In this document: positions 1 through 9,300 of the stretch, piece after piece
Numbering within the stretch: position 1 is the first letter of the stretch
Layout: each line of letters starts with the position of its first letter
NCBI GenBank assembly: GCA_937952305.1
Contig: CALFZO010000009.1
Span: 1-28,167, forward strand
Direction of reading: 5' to 3'
DNA length: 28,167 bases
Source of the DNA: an uncultured Anaerolineales bacterium
GTDB lineage: Bacteria > Chloroflexota > Anaerolineae > Anaerolineales > UBA6663
Program-made: the position numbers and the translations under genes
The notes under the pieces: model-generated
Seen by the model: only the letters and a program-made list of their open reading frames with translations
Databases searched by the model: none
What the model was told of the DNA's origin: nothing

Positions 1-1258
1 GCGCCCGGCCATTATCTGGCTGGACCAGCGCCGCACCGAGGGCCTGCCGCCGGTGGGCGGGTGGTGGGGTCTGGCCTTCCGGCTGGCGGGTATGTCCGAG
101 ACCGTGGGCTACCTGCAGGCTGAGGCCGAGGCCAACTGGATCCGGACGCGGCAGCCGGAGCTCTGGCGCCGGACGCACAAACTCTTGCTGCTGTCGGGCT
201 ATCTCACCTTCAAGCTGACCGGCCGCTACGTCGACTCGACGGCGTGCCAGGTGGGCTACCTGCCGTTCGACTATCGGCAACTGCGCTGGGCCAGCCGCTG
301 GGACTGGAAGTGGCAGGCCGTGCCGATGGACCCGGCCGTGCTGCCGGAATTGGTGCCGCCGGCCGGCCAGTTGGGCACGATCACACCGGCGGCGGCGGAG
401 GCTACCGGGCTGCCGGTTGGCCTGCCGCTGATCGCGGCCGCCGCTGATAAGGCCTGCGAAGTTCTAGGGTCGGGCTGCCTGGAGCCAGCCAGCGCCTGTC
501 TGAGCTTCGGCACGACGGCCACGCTCAACACCACGCATCAGCGTTACCTGGAGGTCATCCCGCTCATCCCGCCGTATCCGGCCGCCGTCCCCGGCGCTTA
601 CAGCGTCGAGACGAGCGTGTATCGCGGCTTCTGGATGGTGAGCTGGTTCAAGAACGAGTTCGCGCACCATGAGCAGCGCCTGGCCGACGAACGCGGCGTG
701 GCGCCGGAGACGCTCTTCGACGACCTGGTGCGGGCGGTGCCGCCCGGCGCGCAAGGCCTGGTCTTGCAGCCCTACTGGTCGCCGGGCCTCAAAGTTCCGG
801 GGCCGGAAGCGCGCGGCGCCATCATCGGCTTCGGCGACGTGCACACCCGCGCGCACGTCTATCGCGCCATCCTGGAGGGCCTGGTGTACGCGCTGCGCGA
901 AGGCGCCGAACGGACGGTGCGGGCCAGCGGTGTGCCCATCACGAGTCTGCGTGTGGCCGGAGGCGGCAGCCAGAGCGATGCGGCCATGCAGATCACGGCC
1001 GATATCTTCGGATTGCCGGCGGCGCGCCCGCATGTCTCGGAGGCCTCCGGCCTGGGCGCCGCCATCGACGCGGCGGTGGGCGCGGGCCTGCACCCGACTT
1101 TCGCGGATGCGCTCAAGGCCATGACGCGTGTCGGCACCACCTTTGAGCCCGACCCGCGCACGCAGGCGCGCTACGCTGAGTTGTTCCAGCAGATCTATCG
1201 GAAGATGTACGGGCGCCTGCGGCCGCTGTATGAAGCCCTGCGGCGCATCGCGCCCTGA
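1..1258 (+). CDS. FGGY-family carbohydrate kinase (5' end outside the window)
   Basis: C-terminal part of an ATP-dependent sugar kinase of the FGGY family (xylulokinase/glycerol kinase relatives). The frame is open from base 2, giving about 418 residues, and begins within the substrate-binding lobe with PAIIWLDQR, a typical FGGY motif. A GTG at 53 is internal and should not be taken as the start. Further family marks are SFGTTATLN at the start of the second lobe and AGGGSQSDAAMQI plus ASGLGAA in the C-terminal ATP-binding lobe. The N-terminal phosphate loop (DxGT) lies upstream of the window. The substrate cannot be told from sequence; a pentose, pentulose or polyol is usual. It converges with the deacetylase gene, 21 bases between stop codons. 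Confidence 0.9.
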   Translation, partial: RPAIIWLDQRRTEGLPPVGGWWGLAFRLAGMSETVGYLQAEAEANWIRTRQPELWRRTHKLLLLSGYLTFKLTGRYVDSTACQVGYLPFDYRQLRWASRWDWKWQAVPMDPAVLPELVPPAGQLGTITPAAAEATGLPVGLPLIAAAADKACEVLGSGCLEPASACLSFGTTATLNTTHQRYLEVIPLIPPYPAAVPGAYSVETSVYRGFWMVSWFKNEFAHHEQRLADERGVAPETLFDDLVRAVPPGAQGLVLQPYWSPGLKVPGPEARGAIIGFGDVHTRAHVYRAILEGLVYALREGAERTVRASGVPITSLRVAGGGSQSDAAMQITADIFGLPAARPHVSEASGLGAAIDAAVGAGLHPTFADALKAMTRVGTTFEPDPRTQARYAELFQQIYRKMYGRLRPLYEALRRIAP

Positions 1259-1279
1259 CGGCGCGCCCTGACGGCGCGC
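1251..1279. repeat. 13-bp tandem duplication and hairpin between convergent genes
   Basis: The 13-mer cgccctgacggcg occurs twice in direct tandem (1251-1263 and 1264-1276); the first copy contains the kinase stop codon. The second copy forms part of a perfect 7-bp inverted repeat (1261-1267 against 1273-1279, 5-base loop) lying exactly between the two convergent stop codons. There is no T-run on either side, so a terminator role is possible but weakly supported. Confidence 0.5.
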
Positions 1280-2401
1280 TCAGCCCAGCCCGTGCCGCTG
1301 CTTGACGGCGGCCACCACGCTCTCCACCTGGCGCCGGACCTTCTCGCGCTGCGCCGGCGACAGCACCACCACTTCGCGGTCGCGCAGCCACTCGCCGCCG
1401 TAGGCGGAGCGATACCGCTCCGGCAGGGCCTCCGGCAGGGTTTGTCCGGACATCGTCCCCCAGGCCAGCGCCCACGCCCGCGGCACGACGCCCAGATCGT
1501 AACCCCCGCCGCCGAAAGCCAGCCAGCGCGGCGCCAGGTCGTCTAAGGCCTGGAAGAGCGCGGCCTGGCCGGCCGTGGTCAGGGCCAGTTGAGCCAGCGG
1601 ATCACGGTAGTGCGTGTCCACGCCCAACTGGGTGACGACCACGTCCGGGGCGAAGCGGTGCAGCAAGGGCGGGACCACCTCGCGAAAAGCCCAGAGGTAA
1701 GCGTCGTCGTCGGTGAAGACCGGCAGCGGCAGGTTGACGCTGTAACCGAGGCCGGCGCCGGTGCCGATTTCATCCACCGAGCCGGTGCCCGGGAAGAGCG
1801 TACGGCCGTCCTGGTGCAGGGAGATCGTCAGCACGCGGTCGGTGTCGTAGAACGCGGTCTGCACACCGTCGCCGTGATGGACGTCGATGTCGATGTAGGC
1901 CACGCGCCGCCCGCGCCGCAGCAGCCAGTGGATGGCCACGGCGATATCGTTGAAGACGCAGAAGCCGGAAGCGTGGTCTTTGGCGCCGTGATGCAGGCCG
2001 CCGCTGAAGTTGAAGGCGACGTCGCACTCGCCCGCGTGCACGAGCTCGGCCGCCAGCAGCCCGCCGCCCACCTTGCGCGCCTCGGACTCGTACATGCCGG
2101 CGAAGACCGGGTTGTCGCCGGAGCCGAAGCCGAAGTGGGCCGGCGCTACCGGCGGCTGGCCGTGGCCGTCGAAGCGGCTCAGCGTCTTGACGGCGTCGAG
2201 GTAGCGGTGGGTGTGAAAGTAGCCGAGTTCATCCTCGCGGGCCAGGCGCGGCGCCGCCACGCGCACGTTGGGGGCCGTCAGCGCGCCGTACTCGTCCAGC
2301 AGCTCGATAGTGCGCCGCAGGCGTTCGGGCTTGAGGGGATGATCGGGGCCGTGGCCGTGTTCCCAGACGGCCGGCGCGGTGATGAGAACGGCGCGGCGCA
2401 T
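1280..2401 (-). CDS. acuC: AcuC/histone-deacetylase-superfamily deacetylase
   Basis: Zinc-dependent deacetylase of the class I HDAC/AcuC superfamily, 373 residues from the ATG at 2401. An upstream extension of the frame overlaps the next gene and is low-complexity, so it was rejected. The active site is complete: tandem His 137-138 (GGLHHGA), the SGFCVFND motif, Asp171/Asp173 and His175 in IDIDVHHGDGV, Asp262 in LGVDTHYRDP, and the transition-state Tyr301 in GGGGYD. Characterised bacterial AcuC proteins remove acetyl groups from lysines of acetyl-CoA synthetase; other family members act on polyamines or acetylated small molecules. It starts 4 bases after the stop of the alcohol dehydrogenase gene, so the two are probably co-transcribed. 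The symbol is by family; the substrate is not shown. Confidence 0.9.
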   Translation of the reverse strand: MRRAVLITAPAVWEHGHGPDHPLKPERLRRTIELLDEYGALTAPNVRVAAPRLAREDELGYFHTHRYLDAVKTLSRFDGHGQPPVAPAHFGFGSGDNPVFAGMYESEARKVGGGLLAAELVHAGECDVAFNFSGGLHHGAKDHASGFCVFNDIAVAIHWLLRRGRRVAYIDIDVHHGDGVQTAFYDTDRVLTISLHQDGRTLFPGTGSVDEIGTGAGLGYSVNLPLPVFTDDDAYLWAFREVVPPLLHRFAPDVVVTQLGVDTHYRDPLAQLALTTAGQAALFQALDDLAPRWLAFGGGGYDLGVVPRAWALAWGTMSGQTLPEALPERYRSAYGGEWLRDREVVVLSPAQREKVRRQVESVVAAVKQRHGLG

Positions 2402-2405
2402 GGGG

Positions 2406-3563
2406 TCACAAGGCCTGGCGCAGCACGGCCGCCAGCTCGTCGTCCAGCAGCGTGACCGGGTTGCCCCGCATGCTGTTGGCCTTCTGCGCCTGCGCCACCA
2501 CCGCCGGGATGTCGGCCTCCGTGACCCCATAGCGGCTCAGCGGCGGCACCTCCAAGGTCTCGCCCGTCTCGCGCACCCAGGCCACGCCGTCGGCGGCCGA
2601 GGCATTGGGGTTGCCGGTGAGCAGCTGGGCGACCTCATCGAAGCGCCCCAAGGAAGGCCGGCTGGAGCTGCGCGGGGTGCGCAGGGCCGCGATGTTGGCG
2701 TCCATCACCAGCGGCAGCAGGCGCGCACAGATGGCGCCGTGCGGGGCCGGGAACATGCCGCCCAGCGGCGCCGCGAAGCCGTGCACGGCGCCCAGGCGCG
2801 CGTTGGCCAGCGCCATCCCGCCGAACAGGCTGGCCAGGGCCAGGTCGCTGCGGCCCGCCAGGTCGCCGGGCCGTTCGTGGACGCGCCGCAGCGAGCGGGC
2901 CATCAGGCGCAGACCCTCGCGGCAGAGCGCGTCGGTGAGGGGGTTGGCGGCGTTGCCGACGAACGGTTCGATCAGTTGGGTCAGCGCGTCCAGGCCGGCG
3001 GTGGCGGTCACAAACGGCGGCGCCGTCAGGGTGAGCTCCGGGTCCACGATGGCGGCGCGCGGCAGCATGCGCGGGCTGCGCAGGCTGACCTTGACGCGCT
3101 GCTCGGGCACGGCCAGCACGGCGTTGCGCGTCGCCTCGGAGCCGGTGCCGGCCGTCGTGGGCACGGCCAGGTAGGGCGCGGGCGCCTGCTCCAGCGTCCG
3201 GCCGCGTCCGACCACTTCCAGGTAATCCAGGGCCTCACCGGGGTTGGTCAGCAGGGCGGCGATGGCCTTGCCGGCATCCAGGGCGCTGCCGCCGCCCAGG
3301 CCGATAACGACGTCGCAATCAAGGGCGCGGGCGCTCTGGAGACCGGCCTGGATGGCGGCCAGGGTCGGCTCACCGGTGATGTGAAAGGCCTCGGCGGTCA
3401 GGCCGTGTTGGTTTAGCGCGGCGATTAGGCGCGCGGCGTTCTGCGAGCTCCGCCCGACGACGACCAAAGCCCGGCGGCCAAGCTCGGCCGCCAACGGCGC
3501 GACCTCGCGCAGGGTGCCGGGCCCGAACAGGACGCGTTGGGCGGTGGCGAATTCAAAGCGCAT
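2406..3563 (-). CDS. Iron-containing (group III) alcohol dehydrogenase
   Basis: NAD(P)-dependent, metal-dependent alcohol dehydrogenase of the Fe-ADH family, 385 residues, the usual length. The N-terminal dinucleotide domain shows GLGGGSALDAGK (residues 88-99) and the PTTAGTGSEAT stretch (135-145). Metal ligands are Asp192, His261 (VHGFAAP) and His275 (PAPHG). The fourth ligand position, His in FucO-type enzymes (DALTH), is Gln196 here (DALTQLIEP); this variant is known in the wider family and may change the metal or substrate. Substrate unknown; relatives include lactaldehyde and 1,3-propanediol oxidoreductases and maleylacetate reductases. A GGGG Shine-Dalgarno lies about 9 bases before the ATG. 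It is the first gene of a probable two-gene unit with the AcuC-like deacetylase. Confidence 0.92.
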   Translation of the reverse strand: MRFEFATAQRVLFGPGTLREVAPLAAELGRRALVVVGRSSQNAARLIAALNQHGLTAEAFHITGEPTLAAIQAGLQSARALDCDVVIGLGGGSALDAGKAIAALLTNPGEALDYLEVVGRGRTLEQAPAPYLAVPTTAGTGSEATRNAVLAVPEQRVKVSLRSPRMLPRAAIVDPELTLTAPPFVTATAGLDALTQLIEPFVGNAANPLTDALCREGLRLMARSLRRVHERPGDLAGRSDLALASLFGGMALANARLGAVHGFAAPLGGMFPAPHGAICARLLPLVMDANIAALRTPRSSSRPSLGRFDEVAQLLTGNPNASAADGVAWVRETGETLEVPPLSRYGVTEADIPAVVAQAQKANSMRGNPVTLLDDELAAVLRQAL

Positions 3564-3728
3564 CGGCGTTATCCCCAGCCGGCGGCGTCAGGCCAGACGC
3601 TGCCGGCGCGTACACTGCCGCGCGCCCGGCCTGGTTGTGGGCCGTCGCGTTGTGGCAGGCCGGCTCGGCGGTGGTGGTAGCCCACCCCCAGTCGGCAAAG
3701 CGTCGGATCGTCGGTCTGCTAACGGACA

Positions 3729-4715
3729 TCAGTTCCAGGGGGTCGGTTGTCCGCCGACGCGGTGCAAACCGAGATGGCGCGCGGCCGCGCAAGCGGCGGC
3801 GTACTCGCGCGGCTGGAGCGGGCGGTTGAGCTCCGGGAAAAGCTCAGCCGACACCCGATAAGCGGGGTGATATTGCGCCATGAGGTTCAGGTAGGTGTCG
3901 ACGGAGACCTCACCGGCCACGAAGCGCAGGATGGCGCGCGTGTCGGCCGCCAGACCCGGCATGACCAGGTGCCGCAGCAACACGCCGCGCTTGGCCAGGC
4001 CGTGCTCGTCCAGGCGCAGCGGACCCACCTGGCGCTGCATCTCCTGGATGGCGCGCCGCGCGGCGCTGGGATAATCCCGCGCGAGCAGGTACTTGAAAGC
4101 CAGCCGTGGGTCCCAGAATTTGAAGTCCGGCAGGTAGATATCGACGATGCCGTCCAGCCGGCGCAGGGTGTCCGGGCCGTCGTAAGCGGACGTATTGTAG
4201 ACGATCGGGAGGCGCAAGCCGCCCGCCACGGCGATCACCAGGGCCTCCAGGAACTGCGGCACCACGTGTTCCGGCGTCACCAGGTTCAGGTTGTGACATC
4301 CAGCCGCTTGCAGGGCCAACATGATCTCGGCCAGCCGTGCCGCGTCGGCCTCCTCGCCGGTCACGCGCTGGCTGAGGGCATGGTTCTGGCAGAACGCGCA
4401 GCGCAGATTGCAGGAGGCGAAGAAGAGCGTGCCGCTGCCGGCCCAGCCGGTCAGGCAGGCCTCCTCGCCGAAGTGCGGGCCGTAGCTGGCGACGCGCGCA
4501 AAACGCCCGATCCGGCAGGTGCCGGTGCGGCCGCTGGTCCGGTCGATCCCGCAGGCGCGCGGGCAGTTGCGGCAATTGGTCAGGCCGCGCACCGCCGCCT
4601 TGGCGCGTTCAGACAACTCGCCCGAATGGTAGAGCGCCAGGTAGGCGGGAACGAACTCGGCCGCGGACAGGCGGAAGGCATCGTCAGGCGGGGCGGACAG
4701 AGGGTTGGCGAGCAT
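3729..4715 (-). CDS. PflX-like radical SAM protein
   Basis: Radical S-adenosylmethionine protein of 328 residues, resembling the PflX/COG1313 group related to pyruvate formate-lyase activating enzymes. The radical SAM cluster motif CNLRCAFC supplies Cys102, Cys106 and Cys109. Before it, residues 48-67 carry Cys48, Cys51, Cys55 and Cys67 in CRNCPRACGIDR and GTCRIG, a second cysteine set typical of this subgroup. Conserved stretches such as NLVTPEH, PIVYNTSAYD and YLPDFKF follow. The target is not known; no glycyl-radical enzyme is encoded nearby, so calling it a PFL activase would be over-reading. It has its own consensus -10 box upstream and a GGGAG ribosome site about 9 bases before the ATG. 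Confidence 0.88.
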   Translation of the reverse strand: MLANPLSAPPDDAFRLSAAEFVPAYLALYHSGELSERAKAAVRGLTNCRNCPRACGIDRTSGRTGTCRIGRFARVASYGPHFGEEACLTGWAGSGTLFFASCNLRCAFCQNHALSQRVTGEEADAARLAEIMLALQAAGCHNLNLVTPEHVVPQFLEALVIAVAGGLRLPIVYNTSAYDGPDTLRRLDGIVDIYLPDFKFWDPRLAFKYLLARDYPSAARRAIQEMQRQVGPLRLDEHGLAKRGVLLRHLVMPGLAADTRAILRFVAGEVSVDTYLNLMAQYHPAYRVSAELFPELNRPLQPREYAAACAAARHLGLHRVGGQPTPWN

Positions 4716-4764
4716 GGTATATGCTCCCTGGCCCGCGGGCGAGTGGGGCGCGAGCCTGTGTCCG

Positions 4765-4770
4765 ATTATA
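4765..4770 (-). promoter_or_regulatory. -10 box for the radical SAM gene
   Basis: On the minus strand this reads TATAAT, a perfect sigma-70-type -10 hexamer in otherwise GC-rich DNA. The predicted start is near 4758, giving a leader of about 43 bases. I see no convincing -35 at 16-18 bases upstream. Confidence 0.5.
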
Positions 4771-4805
4771 GGCCGGATTGGCCGAAGAGGGCGGCGGCGT
4801 TTGCG

Positions 4806-6125
4806 TCAGTCGCTGAAGCGCTGCAGCACCTGAAAAATGGCGTCCGCGCCGAAGGCGGCTGCCGCAACCGGGAGGCGTTCGTCCGCGCCGTGGATGGTCC
4901 CGACGAAGCTGAAATCCGGCGGCAGCTGCATCGGCAGGAAGCCATACGTCTGGATGCCCAGGCGCGCGAAGAAGCGCCCATCGGTGACGCCGCTCAAAAG
5001 CAGCGGCACTGGCACGCCAGCCGGGTCGAGGCCGCGCAAGACGCCGGCCAGCGTCGGGAAGAGGCCCAGGTTCGGCGACAGCGGACCGGCGTCGTGGCGC
5101 AGCACCTCCAGGGCCACCGCCTCGCCCAGCACGTCCCGCAATTCCACCAACAGATCGGCCGGCTGGAAGCCCGGCAACAGGCGCCCATCCAGTTCCACAG
5201 TCACCTCGGACGGGATGACGTTGACTTTGTCGCTGCCGCGCAGGATGGTGGGGCTGACGGTGTTGTGCAGCAGCGGGTCAAAGACGCGTCCGCGCGCGCC
5301 CAGCAGGTCCAGCACGCGGTCGGTCAGGGCCGGGTTGAGCAGCTGCCGCAGGAGGGCGCCGGTGACGCCGGGCACGGCCTCGGCCAGTCCTTCGATCATC
5401 AGGCGCGCGGCCGGCGTCACGTGCACGGGCAGGCGGCGCCGGTCCAGGCGCCAGAGCAGCTGACTGAGGTGGGCCATCGCGCCGCCGCGCACCGGCAGGG
5501 AGCCGTGCCCGCCCGGCCCGCGCACGGTGGCTTTGAGCCAGCACATTTGCTTTTCAGCGACCATGATGGGGTAGAAGCGGCGCCCGCCGAGGTGCAGCGT
5601 GAAGCCGCCGAACTCGCCGAGCGCGTAGCGGACCCCGCTGAACAGGTCGGCGTGCTGTTCGGTCAGGAAGCGGGCCCCAAAGTCGCCGCCCGCTTCTTCA
5701 TCGCTGACGATGGCCAGGATGACGTCGCCGGGCAGGGCCGTGTTCTCGGCCCGGGCGCGCAGAAAGGCCGCCACCAACATGGCGACGCCGCCCTTCATGT
5801 CCAGGGCGCCGCGGCCCCACACGAAGCCGTCGGCGATCTCGGCCGCAAAGGGCGGGTGCTGCCAGGTCTGATTGGCGGTGGTGACGACGTCCACGTGCCC
5901 GTACAACAGCAGCGGCGCCGCGCGGCCCTGGCCCGGCAGGCGCGCCACCAGATTGGGGCGCTCGGGCGTGCGGGCGTAGATCGTGGGCGCGAGGCCGGCC
6001 GACCGCAGCAGCCCGCCGAGATGGGCGACGCAGGCGGCCTCGTTGCCCGGCGGATTGGTGGTGTCGAAGCGCAACAGGCTTTGCAGCAGTTCCAGCGGTG
6101 ATGGCGGAACAGGGGCGGCCGGCAT
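4806..6125 (-). CDS. M20-family metallopeptidase (ArgE/DapE/ACY1 type)
   Basis: Zinc-dependent amidohydrolase or peptidase of family M20, 439 residues, a normal length. Metal and catalytic positions are present: His77 and Asp79 in GHVDVV, Asp109 in GRGALDMKGG, the general base and ligand pair in SDEEAGG (Glu143/Glu144), and a C-terminal ligand His in GTIHGADERL. The lid/dimerisation domain lies between about residues 200 and 320 (VRGPGGHGSLP). Members deacylate N-acyl amino acids, succinyl-diaminopimelate or dipeptides; the exact substrate cannot be read here. No signal peptide, so cytoplasmic. An AGGAGG ribosome site lies 9 bases before the ATG. It stands alone between the DnaE2-like gene and the radical SAM gene. 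Confidence 0.9.
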   Translation of the reverse strand: MPAAPVPPSPLELLQSLLRFDTTNPPGNEAACVAHLGGLLRSAGLAPTIYARTPERPNLVARLPGQGRAAPLLLYGHVDVVTTANQTWQHPPFAAEIADGFVWGRGALDMKGGVAMLVAAFLRARAENTALPGDVILAIVSDEEAGGDFGARFLTEQHADLFSGVRYALGEFGGFTLHLGGRRFYPIMVAEKQMCWLKATVRGPGGHGSLPVRGGAMAHLSQLLWRLDRRRLPVHVTPAARLMIEGLAEAVPGVTGALLRQLLNPALTDRVLDLLGARGRVFDPLLHNTVSPTILRGSDKVNVIPSEVTVELDGRLLPGFQPADLLVELRDVLGEAVALEVLRHDAGPLSPNLGLFPTLAGVLRGLDPAGVPVPLLLSGVTDGRFFARLGIQTYGFLPMQLPPDFSFVGTIHGADERLPVAAAAFGADAIFQVLQRFSD

Positions 6126-6295
6126 CGGACATGACCTCCTGTAACGGCGCGGATGGTCGACGCAACTCGCCGGCCCCCCTCAAGCGGTGAGCACTGGCCG
6201 GCCGGCCGATATGGAATTCGGAGAAGACGGGTTGGCAGCGCTCTGACCAGGTCATCCGGAGCGGAACCCCGAGTTTCAGTGTACACCACAAACAG

Positions 6296-6312
6296 CCGGG
6301 CGCGGCACCCGG
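6296..6312 (-). terminator. Possible intrinsic terminator of the DnaE2-like gene
   Basis: Just beyond the polymerase stop, the minus strand forms a 7-bp stem (one G-T pair) with a 3-base loop, followed by ctgtttgtgg. The T-run is short, so this is only a candidate. Confidence 0.4.
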
Positions 6313-6319
6313 TAGATCA

Positions 6320-9300
6320 TCAGCCGCCGAGACGCCAGACTTTCTCGGCGCGCAGATCCGGTTCGCCCTGGTCGGCGTCGAAACCGACCACGCCTTCCAC
6401 CACGAACGGGCCGGCCGAGTCGGCCAGGGCCGCGCGGCAGCGCCGATACACCTCTCCGCTGATGATGACCTCCAGCATGCCGTCTAGGTCTTCCAGCGAC
6501 ATGAAGTAGGTGTAGTCACCGGCCGCGCCGCTGACCCGGCTGCGGCGCCAGATCTGGCGCATCCCGGCCACGCGTACCCGCTGGCCGGCGCGGCTGGCGG
6601 CCTCCACAGTGTTGAGCGCTCCGGCCGCCGCAATCCGGTCCGCCACCAACTCCAGCGGGTGAGCGATCACGCTGGCCTCCAGCAGCTCTTCCTGGGCCGC
6701 CACCTTTTGCGCCAGCGACCAGTCCTCGCCGTCATCGGCCTGGCCCTCGAACAACGCCATCTGGCCGCGCTCCCAGCGCCCGCCCTTGAGCTCGCGCAGC
6801 AGGCCGGGGATGGCGCCCAGGCCGTCCAACGCGCCGACTTTGACGAGGGCCTCGGCCTCTCCGGGCCGCGGGTCCACGCGGGCCAGGAAGTCTTGCAGCG
6901 AGTGGAAGGGGCGCTCGCGCTGGATGGCCGCGATGGCGCGCCCGCTCAACTCGCGCACCTGGTCCAGGCCCATGTACAGGGTCGGCTGGCCGGGCTGATA
7001 GACCACGCTGAACTCGCGGCCGGCATAGTTGACGTGCGGCGGCCGCAGCGGCAGGCCCAGGCGCCGGGCCTCGGTCAGGTAGACGCGCTGGCGGTAGTAG
7101 CCGCCCCAATTGGCGAGCACGCCGGCCATGAACTCGGCCGGGAAATGGGCCTTGCACCAGGCCGCGCGCCAGGCCACCTGAGCATAGGCGGCGGCATGGG
7201 CCTTGGGGAAGCCATACCCGGCAAAGGCCGCCATCATCTCCCACACGCGTTCGGCGACGGCCGGCGGCATGCCGCGCCGCTCCGCGGCGCCGGTCACGAA
7301 GCGCTCCTTCAAGGTCTGCATTTGCTTGCCGGGGTCGAAGTGGCTCATCGCCCGGCGCAGCAGGTCCGCGTCCGCCAGCGACAACCCGGCCAACTCGTGG
7401 GCGATGCGCAGGACCTGCTCCTGGTACAGGATCACACCGTGCGTGTCTTGTAGCAGCGGCGCCAGCGCCGGGTGGAGGTGCCGCACGGGTTCGCGCCCGA
7501 GATGACGCCGCACGAAGGCGTCTTTGAGGCCGCCGGTGAGCGGGCCGGGCCGGTAGAGCGCCAGCGCCACCATCAGGTCGTCCACGCTCTGCGCCTGGAT
7601 CTCCTTGAGCGTGGTCCGCATGCCCGGGCTCTCAATCTGGAAACAGCCGATGGTGCGCGCCGAGCGCAGCAGTTCGCGCGTGGCGGGGTCGTCCTCGGGG
7701 ATGGCGTCCAGCACGCTGAGCGGGTTGGCGGGCGGCGGGTCCTGACGGCCGGCCACGGCCTCGGCCACATCGGCGATGACGGTCAGGCCGCGGATGCCGA
7801 GCAGGTCGATCTTGATCAAGCCGAGGGCGGCGAGGGCATCCAGATCGAGCTGGGTGGCCGGCAAACCCTTGGCGGCCTGGAAGGTCGGCACCAGGTCGGT
7901 GACCGGTCCGGGCGTGATGACGACGCCGCCCGGATGCAGCGACAGGTGATGCGGATGATCGAGCAGGGCGGCGGCGTGTTCGAAGAGCGTGCGCCGTTCC
8001 GGGAAGCGGTTGAGCAGGCCCGCGAAAGGCGCCTCGTCCGGGGGCTGCAACTGGGGCGGTCCCCAGCGTTCGGGCAGCCAGTCGACGAGCTGGGCGATTT
8101 CGGCCGGCGGCAGCCCAAAGGCTTTGGCGGTCTCACGCAGCGCCGAGCGCCGCCGGAAGCGGTTCACGGTGCAGACCAGCGCAGCCCGATCGTAGCCGTA
8201 GCGGTCGAAGACGTGCTGGATGACGCGGTCGCGCCGGCGCGAGCACAGGTCGGTGTCGATGTCCGGCGGCGTGGACCGCGCCGGATTGAGGAAGCGCTCA
8301 AAGTACAAGTTGAGGCGCAGCGGGTCCGGGGACGTGATGCCCAGGCAGTGCGCCACCAGGGAAGAAGCCGCCGAACCACGCGACGAGATGGGCACGGCGG
8401 CGGCCCGGGCATACTCCAGGATCTCGGCCATGATCAGGAACAGCGGCGCGTAACCGCGTTCGCCGATCACGCTCAGTTCGTGTTCCAGGCGGGCGGTGAT
8501 TTCGGCGGTCAGGCTGCCGTACAACTGCTGCGCGCCGGCCTCGGCCCGGCGCCGCAGCGCGGCCAGGGGGGTGTCGCCGGGCGCCAGGTCCACGGCCGGA
8601 TAGTGCGGCCGGCCCAGCGGCAGCTCAACCCGGCAGCGTTCGGCGATCACGTGCGTGTTGGCCAGGGCCTCCGGGAAGTCCGCGAAGCGCGCGGCCCACT
8701 CGTCCGGGCCGGGAAGGTAAGCCCCGGGCGGGGCCACCGCCTCCGGCGCCAGTTGTGAGCGCGGCGTGTTGAGACGAATGGCCGCGGCCGTGCGCTGGAC
8801 CTCGGCGTCGGCCGGGGTCAAATAGAAGACCGGCGGCGCGACGACCAGCGGCAGACCGGCCGCCCGGGCCGCGGCCGGGGCCGCGAAGTCGCCGGGGTGC
8901 GTCAGGGCCACGTACAGCCGATCCGCGAACGCGTCCCGCAGACCGCCCAGCCAGGCGGAGTCGCCCGGGGCCAGACAGACCAGCCCGGCGGCCTGGGCGG
9001 ACAGCTGCGTGAGCGTCAGCGGAGCTCCGGCCTCGTCGGCCTGTTGAACGCTGCTCAGGCGGCACAGGCTGGCCCAGCCGTCCAGGTCCAGGGCCAGGAG
9101 CGCCAGGCGGGCCAGGCGGGTGCCGTGCGCGACCTCTACCTCCAGGCCGAGCAGCGGCCGCACTCCGGCGGTCCGGCAGGCTGTGTAGAACTCGACCGCA
9201 CCGGCCAAACCTCGGTCGGTCAGGCCCAGCGCGGGCAGGCCGAGGCGGGCCGCCGCTGCTGCCAGGTCCGCAGGCGCGGGCAAGCCTTCACAGAAAGAGA

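Noticed and set aside
3747..6101. 784-residue plus-strand open frame across the radical SAM and M20 genes
   Set aside because: It runs antisense through two well-supported genes and the gap between them; composition (His, Gln, Arg, Ala) is that of a codon shadow.
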